From a virus, in the IMG/VR virus record IMGVR_UViG_3300024054_000180, positions 1-36,846 of that record: 36,846 bases of DNA, one strand, 5' to 3'. The notes beneath the pieces were generated by a model. The model did not search any database. It saw only the letters and a program-made list of their open reading frames with translations, and was not told where the DNA came from. Shown here piece after piece: positions 15,918 to 22,800 of this stretch. How positions within the stretch are numbered: position 1 is the first letter of the stretch; every line of letters starts with the position of its first letter. Position numbers and translations under genes: made by a program.

Positions 15918-15947
15918 TTGACAGCGCCCGGCGACGAGGCGTATGCT
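15918..15947 (+). promoter_or_regulatory. Sigma-70-like promoter for early plus-strand operon
   Basis: A perfect TTGACA (15918-15923) is followed by an 18-nt spacer and TATGCT (15942-15947). It lies 5 nt from the divergent -10, so the two promoters are likely co-regulated. AAGGAG precedes the first plus-strand ATG. Confidence 0.6.
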
Positions 15948-15969
15948 ATGTGTCATACAAGGAGCCCCG

Positions 15970-16257
15970 ATGACCAACTACCCCGCCATGTCGCTCTATG
16001 CCCACGCGCATGCGCCGTGGGCCGCCGACCGCCACGCGCGGACCTGCCCGCTGAACGCTGACGCGCGCGCAGATCGCAAGGTCCCGACCCACCGCTGCGA
16101 CGAGGGGCACTACTTCAACGCGGACGACCTGCCCGCGCTCGAAGAGAGTCCCCGGCTCGCGACCTGCCCGCTGTTCCACAAGGATGACCCCAGCTACGAC
16201 GACGGGCCGTGCGGCGCCGAGCTTCGCGAGCTGGACTGCACCTGCCCGGATGTCTAG
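15970..16257 (+). CDS. Hypothetical Cys/His-rich protein, first early gene
   Basis: This 95-residue protein starts at an ATG preceded by AAGGAG (5-nt spacer). An upstream in-frame TTG lies inside the promoter and was rejected. Cys and His pairs are spread along the sequence (CPLNAD, HRCDEGHYF, CPLFH, DCTCPDV), suggesting a zinc-binding fold. The ending CTCPDV is acidic. First genes after an early phage promoter often take over host functions, but no specific role is visible. Confidence 0.7.
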   Translation: MTNYPAMSLYAHAHAPWAADRHARTCPLNADARADRKVPTHRCDEGHYFNADDLPALEESPRLATCPLFHKDDPSYDDGPCGAELRELDCTCPDV

Positions 16258-16567
16258 CCGTGCGACTCACGCAAGCCCGCGACCGTGGCGCGCAGTTGGC
16301 AATCGCCCGTGGGCAATCTGCCCCAACGGCAGTGACGAGACCGTGTGGGCCAACATCGCCAATGCCGAGTTCATCGTCCGCGCCGTCAACGTCCACGACT
16401 TGATGCGCGAGGCGCTGGAGGGCGCTGCCGAGTTTCTGAAACACTCTGGCAACCAGCGCGCCGTGCTGTCCGGCAAGTTCACAACGCCGAGCGCACGCTA
16501 TGCCTGGTTCCAACGAACGAAAGCCAAGATCGCCGCCGCGCTCGCCGCGGCCGAGGGGCGGGCGTGA
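16250..16567 (+). CDS. Hypothetical protein
   Basis: This 105-residue protein starts at an ATG that overlaps the end of the previous gene by 8 nt. The N-terminal 30 residues are basic and Pro-rich. The remainder is helical (VWANIANAEFIVRAVNVHDLMREALEGAAEFL). The phrase about residues with no data and the spacing of WANIANAEFI resemble small unassigned phage proteins. No function is assigned. Confidence 0.6.
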   Translation: MSSRATHASPRPWRAVGNRPWAICPNGSDETVWANIANAEFIVRAVNVHDLMREALEGAAEFLKHSGNQRAVLSGKFTTPSARYAWFQRTKAKIAAALAAAEGRA

Positions 16568-16701
16568 TGCTCTGCGAACACGGCTACACAGCGTTCTACG
16601 ACTGCCCGATCTGCCTATGTCCGCTATGCGAGAAGCCGATGGCGGAGTGCAACGGTCACGACGAGGACAACGCAGACGCCGAGGATCGAGATGCCACATA
16701 G
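16567..16701 (+). CDS. Small zinc-ribbon protein
   Basis: This 44-residue protein has an ATG that overlaps the previous stop as TGATG. Cysteines are arranged as CEHGYTAFYDCPICLCPLCEK, typical of a single zinc knuckle, followed by an acidic tail. Its stop codon overlaps the -35 box of the promoter for RNA copy B. Confidence 0.6.
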   Translation: MLCEHGYTAFYDCPICLCPLCEKPMAECNGHDEDNADAEDRDAT

Positions 16702-16728
16702 ACAACTCCCGCCGGACGATGCTACGAT
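16699..16728 (+). promoter_or_regulatory. Sigma-70 extended -10 promoter of RNA copy B
   Basis: TAGACA (16699-16704), an 18-nt spacer and TGCTACGAT (16720-16728) form a good promoter reading rightward. Expected start at 16735 is the first base of the long stem of copy B, matching the promoter/stem geometry of copy A. Confidence 0.65.
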
Positions 16729-16734
16729 GCACGC

Positions 16735-16983
16735 GCTCCCAGTCCGATCCAGTGTCGTTTCGGATTACACCTTCGGCAGTAGCCCCGTGCAAACACCGGG
16801 CATGCCGTTCGGGGTCGCCCTTCACCTGGATCGGGTGGGAGCAGGGGTGGCCCCGAATGTTTTTCAGGCGGGCGTCATCCCTACAACGCCCGAACGGCCG
16901 GCAACCCCGCTCTCGCAACGGCTGCGGGCGCAGATGGCCCCTACGCGGAGGTTCACCGCGTTCCCTCCTGCACGCTCCTCGTG
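16735..16983 (+). ncRNA. Structured RNA element, copy B; may be the 5' leader of the recombination operon
   Basis: This non-coding sequence is the inverted counterpart of 1-242. Its long stem pairs 16735-16741 with 16836-16842 (7 bp) and 16744-16752 with 16826-16834 (9 bp), all Watson-Crick. Ten of the 16 pairs differ in sequence from copy A, yet all pair in both. Inside, the CCCCGUG-CAAA-CACCGGG hairpin replaces CCCCGUC-UACA-GACCGGG of copy A. The 3' part includes ACGCGG/CCGCGU and GCACG/CGUGC hairpins and a CCUCCU sequence that could pair with Shine-Dalgarno sites. The next gene starts at 17122, so the transcript may be a 387-nt leader. From 16984 to 17121 I see further GC-rich hairpins, for example 17039-17044 region CGGAAG/CTTCCG, but no U-run terminator. 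Confidence 0.72.
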
Positions 16984-17121
16984 CGAACACTACGCGGTGC
17001 GAGGCAGGCCGGTGGCCGCGGCTGATAATCGGGCCGGTCGGAAGTCTGGTGGCAGGCATAGTGCTTCCGTCTGCTGGGGAGGGGGGTCTGATACCGGTTA
17101 TTGATCCGAAGGAGGTGCGAG

Positions 17122-17421
17122 GTGCCTGAGCACGAGTTCGACCATGTGGACCTGTCCCTGCTGCCGCCCCACATGCACGGCGCGGTGCGGCGGTACCTGA
17201 ACGAGGGAATCGAGCTAGACGACTTTCTGACGGCAGCGCTCTCGAATCAGCTAGTCGAGAGTTTCCGGTATGCCGACACCGACAATCTGGCCGCGATGCC
17301 GCGGTGGGCCGAATGGCTCCTGTGGGAGTGCCCCTCGGCAGCCTACGGCTCGCCCGAGAAGGTCGGCGCCTGGTGCGAAAGCCGCCAGCAGGCGGTCAAG
17401 GCCGCGCGCGAGGCGGTGTGA
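17122..17421 (+). CDS. Hypothetical protein at start of recombination operon
   Basis: This 99-residue protein starts at a GTG with GGAGG 6 nt upstream, which favours this start over the longer in-frame reading. It is acidic and helical, with several tryptophans (PRWAEWLLWECP). It resembles small unassigned proteins often found in phage early operons that use a MHGAVRRYLNEGIEL-like helix. The function is unknown. It follows the structured leader directly. Confidence 0.65.
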   Translation: MPEHEFDHVDLSLLPPHMHGAVRRYLNEGIELDDFLTAALSNQLVESFRYADTDNLAAMPRWAEWLLWECPSAAYGSPEKVGAWCESRQQAVKAAREAV

Positions 17422-17645
17422 TGAAAGACAGACTCGCCAATGAGATCAGGTCCGCGATCCGTCGATGCTGCGGTTGCTGCGGCGTGACCGTGCTCGGCTT
17501 CGACGACGGCTTCGTGATGACGGGCCTGTGCTCGACCTGCCGGGGCTCCCCGCAGAACACGCTCGGAGCCTCGGGCGCGGACATGCTCGACCGGGTCCAC
17601 CTGTCTAGCAAGTGCCCGGTGAACCGGCAGGAGGCGAAGCGATGA
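17421..17645 (+). CDS. Small zinc-finger-like protein
   Basis: This 74-residue protein has an ATG joined to the previous stop as TGATG. CCGCCG (16-21) and CSTC with a further Cys near the end suggest zinc binding. It ends 4 nt into the exonuclease gene. No family is recognised. Confidence 0.6.
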   Translation: MKDRLANEIRSAIRRCCGCCGVTVLGFDDGFVMTGLCSTCRGSPQNTLGASGADMLDRVHLSSKCPVNRQEAKR

Positions 17646-18553
17646 CGGACCTCGCGTTCGAAGGCATCGTGCCTGCCGGGGATCGCGCCGCGTGGCTGGC
17701 CGCCCGCACGAAGGGCGTCGGCGCGTCCGAGTCCGCGGTCCTCACGGGAGCCTCGAAGTGGGGCTCCGCGATGAGCCTGTGGGGAGTCAAGACAGGCAGG
17801 CTCCCCGACGAGGAGAGCGAGAACGAGCGGATGCTGTGGGGCCAGAGGCTCGAACCCCTTGTGGCTGAGGAGTACGAGCGCAGGACCGGCAGGAAGCTCA
17901 CCCCGTGGGGCTGGCTCCTGCGCTCCACGCTGGCCCCGTTCATGCTCGCGACGCCCGACTACCGGCTCGCCGCGACGAACAATTACCCCTTGGTCCCGGT
18001 CGAGATAAAGACGACCGACGCGTCGCGCATCCGCGACTGGCAGGACGGGCCGCCGCCGCACGTCCAGGTCCAGTGCCAGCACCAGATGTTCGTGACCGGG
18101 GCTTCCCGTGCCTCGGTGGGAGTCCTGGTCGGCGGTAATCGCTTCATGTGGACGGACGTGGAGCGCGATGAGGTCCTGATCCGCGAGATCGTGGAGGCGT
18201 GCCGCACGTTCTGGCAGCACGTGACGGACGACTCGCCGCCGCCCGCGGACGCGAGCGAGGCCACGAGCGAGGCGATAGCGAAGCTCTGGCCTGTGACCGC
18301 CGTAGGCGAGTCGGTCGTGCTGCCCGCAGACGCTTACGACTGGGCCCGCGAGCTTGACCAGGCGAAGCAGGAGGCGAGGCTCCTCCAGGACCGCATTGAC
18401 GGGATTGAGAACGTCCTGAAGGCGGCCATCGCGGGCGCCGAGGTCGCCCTGTTCCCGGACGGCTCCCGAGCGTTCACGCTCCGCACGCAGAAGCGGAGCG
18501 GCTACACGGTAGCCCCGGCAGAGTTCAGGGTACTCAGGAGGTCGAAGCCATGA
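17642..18553 (+). CDS. YqaJ-like viral recombinase (5'-3' exonuclease)
   Basis: This 303-residue protein fits the YqaJ/lambda exonuclease group of PD-(D/E)XK nucleases. It has an N-terminal GASE stretch (27-30), WGQRLEPLVAEEYERRTG (66-83), MLATPDYR (101-108, metal-binding Asp), VEIKTTD (120-126, the ExK motif) and QVQCQHQM (142-149). It resects double-stranded ends to give single strands for the RecT protein encoded just downstream. A C-terminal coiled coil (about 235-260) follows the nuclease. The ATG overlaps the preceding stop. Confidence 0.92.
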   Translation: MTDLAFEGIVPAGDRAAWLAARTKGVGASESAVLTGASKWGSAMSLWGVKTGRLPDEESENERMLWGQRLEPLVAEEYERRTGRKLTPWGWLLRSTLAPFMLATPDYRLAATNNYPLVPVEIKTTDASRIRDWQDGPPPHVQVQCQHQMFVTGASRASVGVLVGGNRFMWTDVERDEVLIREIVEACRTFWQHVTDDSPPPADASEATSEAIAKLWPVTAVGESVVLPADAYDWARELDQAKQEARLLQDRIDGIENVLKAAIAGAEVALFPDGSRAFTLRTQKRSGYTVAPAEFRVLRRSKP

Positions 18554-18687
18554 CCTGTGCCCACTGTCATCGCGTAGTCGGCGAGCAGATCGAATGTCGC
18601 GGTTGCCGCCAGATCATCTGCGTCTGGTGCAAGCCCGATCCGTGTCCCGTTTACGAGAACCTGCCGAGCGCAGGGGAGGAGGTTTAG
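18550..18687 (+). CDS. Tiny double zinc-knuckle protein between exonuclease and RecT
   Basis: This 45-residue protein has an ATG overlapping the exonuclease stop as ATGA. Three CxxC pairs (3/6, 17/20, 25/28) with a His at 5 and 7 suggest a compact zinc fold. It ends 4 nt before the RecT ATG. A role in the exonuclease-RecT pair is possible but only implied by position. Confidence 0.6.
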   Translation: MTCAHCHRVVGEQIECRGCRQIICVWCKPDPCPVYENLPSAGEEV

Positions 18688-18691
18688 GGAG

Positions 18692-19771
18692 ATGGTGCAG
18701 ACAACGTCTTCGGGCGAGATCGTCAAGCGATCCGCCGCCGCGTCCGACAAGGTCGCGGCGTGGGTGAACGATCCGACCTTCCGCGAGCGCATCAGGAACA
18801 TGCTGCCCGCGATCATCAAGCCGGAGCGGTTCGCCGCGGTCGCGCTCACGTCCCTCTCCCGCAACCCGAAGCTCCTGGAGTGCACGCCGGTCAGCCTGAT
18901 CCGCTGCCTGCTCCAGGCCGCGACGGTCGGCCTGGAGGTGGACAACGGCCTCGGGCACGCCTACCTCGTGCCGTTCAGGGACCGCAAGGCGGGCACGACC
19001 GAGTGCACGCTGATCCTCGGCTACCGCGGCCTCGTCCAGCTCATGCTCAGGTCCAACGGCGTGTCCGCGGTGTTCGCGTCCGTGGTCAGAGAGGGCGACG
19101 AGTTTGACTTCGAGCTCGGCCTCGCGCCCAAGCTCTCGCACCGCCCAGCGAACGACCCCGAGAAGCTGCTCACGAGCGCCTACGCCATCCTCTACATGAA
19201 GGACGGGACGAGGCTCTTCGACGTGATGAGCAGGGCCGAGATCGAGCGCGTCCGCGGCCGGTCCAGGGCGAGCTCAGAGGGGCCGTGGGTGACTGACTAC
19301 CACGAGATGGCCAAGAAGACGGTGCTACGGCGCCTCGCGAAGCTCGCCCCGATGAGCGTGGAGGACCAGCGCCTCGTGACCGCGGACGAGCTCGCGGACG
19401 CAGGGCAGGCCCAGCTGGACGCGTTCGCTCCTGAGGTGGACGTGCCCGAGACCGAGGACGCCGGCGCCGAGAAGCCTGCTCCTGCCAAGGCTCCCGCGAT
19501 CCCGCGCACGACGGGCAGCGAGCAGTCCGAGCGCGCCCGCCTCGCGCTGGACCGCCTGTTCGGGGACCACGAGCCCGACTCCAAGGTGTTCCAGGAGGCC
19601 CGGAACGTCTGGGTCGGGCAGCGGTTCCCGGCCCTGGCGAAGAAGGGCTGGCCTCAGTGGACCGAGGAGGACTGGAGCCAGATCGCGGACGCGGCGGAGG
19701 CCGAGGCTCAGAAGCAAGTCGAGGAGTCGTGGGGAGCGATGAGCCAGCCCGCTCGCAGGGACCCGGCCTGA
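18692..19771 (+). CDS. recT: RecT-family single-strand annealing protein
   Basis: This 359-residue protein matches RecT. It has the signature run LLECTPVSLIRCLLQAATVGLEVDNGLGHAYLVPF (about 66-100), then CTLILGYRGLVQLMLRS and the DYHEMAKKTVLRRLAKLAP segment near 205-223. RecT anneals complementary strands made by the partner exonuclease. The C-terminal third (from about residue 250) is a Pro/Ala/Glu-rich linker followed by a helical module, longer than classical RecT (about 270 residues). A GGGAG sequence precedes the ATG. Confidence 0.95.
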   Translation: MVQTTSSGEIVKRSAAASDKVAAWVNDPTFRERIRNMLPAIIKPERFAAVALTSLSRNPKLLECTPVSLIRCLLQAATVGLEVDNGLGHAYLVPFRDRKAGTTECTLILGYRGLVQLMLRSNGVSAVFASVVREGDEFDFELGLAPKLSHRPANDPEKLLTSAYAILYMKDGTRLFDVMSRAEIERVRGRSRASSEGPWVTDYHEMAKKTVLRRLAKLAPMSVEDQRLVTADELADAGQAQLDAFAPEVDVPETEDAGAEKPAPAKAPAIPRTTGSEQSERARLALDRLFGDHEPDSKVFQEARNVWVGQRFPALAKKGWPQWTEEDWSQIADAAEAEAQKQVEESWGAMSQPARRDPA

Positions 19772-20138
19772 TGGGCGCGGCCCGCTTTTATCTTGCCTCC
19801 CGATGGGAGGTCCTGGGACGAGGGGCCGGGGGTGTCTGTGACCCATCCTCGGCTCCTCCGCGTTCCGCAATCGCCGCAGCTTTGTTTACGTCGCAGGACT
19901 GCGAGGGACAGTTTCGCCTCATGGGTTGCGGAATGCGCGGAATGAGGCTGCTTGACGCCGTGGCATGGGAGAGGCTACCGTCGCGTTGGATGAGATCAGT
20001 GTCGGGTGTAGAATCTAGCCGTCTAGACGAGCGGCCCAGAGCCGCGCAGAACCCGCCCCGGCACCGGACACTGATCTCATCCATCGGCGTTCGATTCGGG
20101 GCGGTTCTGTTTCTCTGGAATCCCTGCGAGGCAAGGCG
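19772..20138 (+). other. Regulatory/non-coding gap between RecT and the replication gene
   Basis: This is a 367-nt stretch without a convincing gene. An ATG at 19771 coupled to the RecT stop opens ARFYLASRWE, like the start of phage deoxyribosyltransferase-like proteins, but the similarity ends after about 10 residues, so it may be a relic. A CCTCCC/GGGAGG hairpin lies at 19797-19811. A promoter-like TTGGAT (19986), 17-nt spacer and TAGAAT (20009-20014) overlaps a large inverted repeat. Confidence 0.55.
19987..20083. repeat. 22-bp inverted repeat around nested hairpins, upstream of replication gene
   Basis: Arm 19987-20008 pairs with 20062-20083 with one mismatch; 16 bp are perfectly continuous (GGATGAGATCAGTGTC). 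The 53-nt loop contains the palindrome CGTCTAGACG (20020-20029) and a GCGGC/GCCGC hairpin (20031-20045). It could be an operator, an origin component, a structured RNA leader or a resolution/attachment site. Confidence 0.7.
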
Positions 20139-20957
20139 ATGAGCATTCGAGCCATCAACTGGGCATTCTCCCTGAGCATCGCACCAACACCCAAACTCAT
20201 CCTCATAGCAATCGCCGACCACGCCGACGACGATGGCGTCTGCTGGCCCAGCCTTGAGCGCGTTGCGGACAAGGCTTCCGTGAACCGCCGCACAGTAATG
20301 CGGCACGTCGAAGAGTTCGCGGCGGCGGGACTCTTGACCCTTGAGCATCGACGCGACGAGGCGACCGGGCTTCAGCTGCCAAACCGATACCGCCTCAAGA
20401 TGACTGTCCAGCCGGGTGACAATTTGTCACCCGGAGGCGTCCAGCCGGGTGACAAAAACGGTGCCCAACCGGGTGACAATCCGGGTGACAGAGCTGTGTC
20501 ACCCCAATCATCAGTGTTAGAACCGTCAGAAGAAGAACCATCAGAACCCCCTCCCGTAGGACGGGAGTCACTTCAAACCTCTCAGGTCGAACTCATGAGC
20601 CGCGATCACGCCGACGACCCGAAGTGGCTCTCGGCCCTTCACGAAATCCCCTCCTGGCCCTGCTTGAAGGACGCGGCGGTCATGGTGAAAGTGGCGGAAC
20701 ACCAAGTCACCGACTCCGACGCCCTGCTCGCCGCCACCGCGCTTGTGTCCAAGTGGGCGGACTTGAAAGGCAGATACAAGCGTGCCGACCTGACGTTCGT
20801 CCACTGGGCGCTATCGGAACAGAAACGAAACAAGATCGGAGGCAGCAATGGAACAAGCCGAGGGTATCGCGCACCTGTCAACATCGCTCACGAAGGCGTG
20901 GACAACCCCTTCTCAGACTTCCGCCACATGGTCCCCGGAGCAAGCCGCCGAGATTAG
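20139..20957 (+). CDS. Replication initiator (lambda O-like, winged helix) with internal origin
   Basis: This 272-residue protein has an N-terminal winged-helix domain (INWAFSLSIAPTPKLILIAIADHADDDGVC, ERVADKASVNRRTVMRHVEEFAAAGLL), as in phage replication initiators. A linker of repeated PGD tripeptides is encoded by the iterons. The C-terminal region (about 150-270) contains a helical domain, presumably contacting the helicase loader. This matches lambda O, where the origin lies inside the initiator gene. The ATG has a weak AAGG site. The end overlaps the loader gene by 110 nt. Confidence 0.88.
   Translation: MSIRAINWAFSLSIAPTPKLILIAIADHADDDGVCWPSLERVADKASVNRRTVMRHVEEFAAAGLLTLEHRRDEATGLQLPNRYRLKMTVQPGDNLSPGGVQPGDKNGAQPGDNPGDRAVSPQSSVLEPSEEEPSEPPPVGRESLQTSQVELMSRDHADDPKWLSALHEIPSWPCLKDAAVMVKVAEHQVTDSDALLAATALVSKWADLKGRYKRADLTFVHWALSEQKRNKIGGSNGTSRGYRAPVNIAHEGVDNPFSDFRHMVPGASRRD
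20412..20506. repeat. Iterons (probable replication origin) within the initiator gene
   Basis: Six copies of CCGGGTGACA occur: direct at 20412-20421, 20445-20454, 20469-20478 and 20481-20490, and inverted at 20425-20434 and 20497-20506 (last two bases changed). The sequence that follows (20505-20550) is richer in A and T, as in lambda-type origins where initiator binding melts adjacent DNA. Confidence 0.75.
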
Positions 20958-21807
20958 CCGGCTGGCTGACGTGGCAGAGCAGGCACAAGGCACCAAGGCC
21001 CAGCGGGTCGCCACACGGCTGTCCGCGATCATTGCCAACGTCGAGGCGCGCGACGGTCGACCCGTCAGCGACGACCGGCGGGCTGAGATCGTGGGTCTGC
21101 TGGATCGCGACGAACCTGACTGCCTGACCTGCGGTGATCGGCGCTGGATCGTCGACCCGACCGGGCGATCTGCCAAGTGCCCGTCCTGCGTGCTGAATCA
21201 TCCGACCGCGGGCACGCTGCTTGCCGCGGGCTTCGCAGACGGCCAGCGACCCGCGACGCTGGCGAGCTTCGACATCACCCGCCACGCGGCAGGCCGGGAG
21301 CGGGAAAAGGCGCTGGGCGCGGTTCGCGCCATCACGGCATGGCTGGGCCGGCAGGCGCCTCCCCTGCTGGTCATCCGCGGCAAGACCGGCATCGGCAAGT
21401 CGCATCTCGCCGAGGGCGCGGCGATGGCCCTGATCGCCCGCGGCGATGGGGTCTGGTATGTCACAGGCGCCGACTTCGCTGACAGCCTGCGGGACATGAA
21501 TAGCGACTGGCGCCTGTACCGGCAGCGTGTAGCGAAGGTGCCCTGGCTGATCCTGGACGACGTAGGCGCCGGCACCGCCGACCGCAGCGCGTACGTGGCG
21601 TCCGAGGGCTATGAGTACGTGATCCAGAAGCGCCTGCGCACCGAACTGCCGACGCTGCTGACATCGAACCTAGACGACGGCCAGATGCAGGATGCCATCG
21701 GGGATCGGATCGTCGCCCGCTTCGTGGGGCACCAGTGCGGCGTCTATCAGTGGCACCCGGCCACGAACGTCCGGGCGGCGATGGCGGATAAAGGAGGCTC
21801 TCGTTGA
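20848..21807 (+). CDS. DnaC-like helicase loader (AAA+ ATPase)
   Basis: This 319-residue protein starts at an ATG with GGAGG 5 nt upstream. It has a four-Cys zinc site (Cys92/95, Cys111/114), then an AAA+ domain with Walker A GKTGIGKS (178-185), Walker B WLILDDVG (233-240), and LPTLLTSNLD as sensor 1. It is like DnaC/IstB loaders that place the replicative helicase at the origin. It partners with the initiator encoded upstream, whose gene it overlaps by 110 nt. Confidence 0.9.
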   Translation: MEQAEGIAHLSTSLTKAWTTPSQTSATWSPEQAAEISRLADVAEQAQGTKAQRVATRLSAIIANVEARDGRPVSDDRRAEIVGLLDRDEPDCLTCGDRRWIVDPTGRSAKCPSCVLNHPTAGTLLAAGFADGQRPATLASFDITRHAAGREREKALGAVRAITAWLGRQAPPLLVIRGKTGIGKSHLAEGAAMALIARGDGVWYVTGADFADSLRDMNSDWRLYRQRVAKVPWLILDDVGAGTADRSAYVASEGYEYVIQKRLRTELPTLLTSNLDDGQMQDAIGDRIVARFVGHQCGVYQWHPATNVRAAMADKGGSR

Positions 21808-21935
21808 TGGGCAAGTGTTCGGATTGCGGACGGTTCGCGCTCAGGCGCTACCTCTGGAAGCTCTGCCGCGGGTGCTTCCTCGCCGCGAGGGTAGTGCCGC
21901 TACCGCCGAGCACCAGAGCAGTACGACCGGGGTAG
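21807..21935 (+). CDS. 42-residue zinc-knuckle protein
   Basis: The ATG at 21807 joins the loader stop as TGATG, and AAAGGAGG lies 9 nt upstream. The peptide begins MGKCSDCGRF and has a second pair CRGC near residues 20-23, a typical one-zinc knuckle, then a short tail rich in Pro. It is very small but well supported by its ribosome site and junction. Confidence 0.6.
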   Translation: MGKCSDCGRFALRRYLWKLCRGCFLAARVVPLPPSTRAVRPG

Positions 21936-21943
21936 ATTCGGCA

Positions 21944-22321
21944 ATGAGGCGAACGCCACTCAGAAGGCAGGCAGGGCTCCAGGCCCCGCGGGTAGCTCGG
22001 CAGGGCGCAAACGAGCGGCCAGCGGCCTCCAGGACGAGCCTGCGACCGCGTTCTCCCCGCCGCGAGGCAGAAGCCCGCGAGCGTCGGGAGTTCGTGGCCG
22101 CGTTCCTGCGGGAGAGGCCATCGTGCGAGTCGAGACTGGAGGGCTGCTGGGGCAGGGCGACTGATTGCCATGAGTACGTCCCGAGGTCGCACGGAGGTTC
22201 GATCCTGCCCGACGCGAAGGCGCGAGCTCAGGGCCAGCGCTTCATCGCGCTCTGCCGAGCCTGCCACTCGCGTATCTCGGACGACACGGCTCTGGGGCGA
22301 AGGCTGGGGCTGATCGCGTGA
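21944..22321 (+). CDS. HNH-like nuclease, basic N-terminus
   Basis: This 125-residue protein has a strongly basic first half. A ββα-type zinc/HNH core follows in the second half (CESRLEGCWGRATDCHEYVPRSHGGS, then ALCRACHSRIS). Cysteine pairs flank the HEY and CHSR motifs. It may act as a recombination or packaging nuclease, or as a homing-type nuclease. It ends in a GTGA overlap with another HNH gene. Confidence 0.7.
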   Translation: MRRTPLRRQAGLQAPRVARQGANERPAASRTSLRPRSPRREAEARERREFVAAFLRERPSCESRLEGCWGRATDCHEYVPRSHGGSILPDAKARAQGQRFIALCRACHSRISDDTALGRRLGLIA

Positions 22322-22800
22322 TCACCAGGCTAGAACGCTTCTGGCGGCACGTCGAGAAAACGGCGGGATGTTGGCTCTGGCAGGGCTCCTTGAACTACCC
22401 GGACGGCTATGGTCAGTTCTGCGGCAGCACTGCCCATCGGTTCAGCTACGAGATCGCTCGCGGGCCGATCCCTCCCGGCCTCTACGTGCTTCACCACTGC
22501 GATGTGAAGCGGTGCGTCAACCCTGACCATCTCTACGCAGGGACTCAGAAGGACAACGGCCGGGACGCCGTGCAGCGAGGAGGGATTGATGTCGCCCGCC
22601 TCAGGGCCATCCAGCCCCATGCAACAGCAGCAGCCGTGCTCGCGAGGAGGGAAAGAGCGGGCCCTGAGCCGAAGTGCCTCGACTGCGGTAGACCTCTCGC
22701 CCGCCGCGCGGCGAAGCGGTGCCGACCTTGCTGGTACAGGACTGACAAGGCCCGGATCGGCCTCCAGGCTGGCTGGAAACTAGCGGAGGCCCGCCCATGA
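22318..22800 (+). CDS. HNH endonuclease 1 (tandem pair)
   Basis: This 160-residue protein starts with a GTG overlapping the previous stop as GTGA. It has the layout of homing-type HNH endonucleases: FWRHVEKTAGCWLWQG, then HRFSYEIARGPIPPGLYVLHHCDVKRCVNPDHL with the HH/N/H catalytic residues (about 60-85). A C-terminal CxxC...CRPC zinc ribbon follows. It is clearly related to the next gene (GCWLW/TCWRW and the CVNPDHL/CVNPAHM motif). Confidence 0.85.
   Translation: MITRLERFWRHVEKTAGCWLWQGSLNYPDGYGQFCGSTAHRFSYEIARGPIPPGLYVLHHCDVKRCVNPDHLYAGTQKDNGRDAVQRGGIDVARLRAIQPHATAAAVLARRERAGPEPKCLDCGRPLARRAAKRCRPCWYRTDKARIGLQAGWKLAEARP

Noticed and set aside
16735-16983. TPP riboswitch, cobalamin riboswitch, RNase P, group I/II intron or tmRNA
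   Set aside because: I looked for their hallmark motifs (CUGAGA and CCUGAU, the B12 box, the RNase P core, domain V, T-loop) and did not see them.
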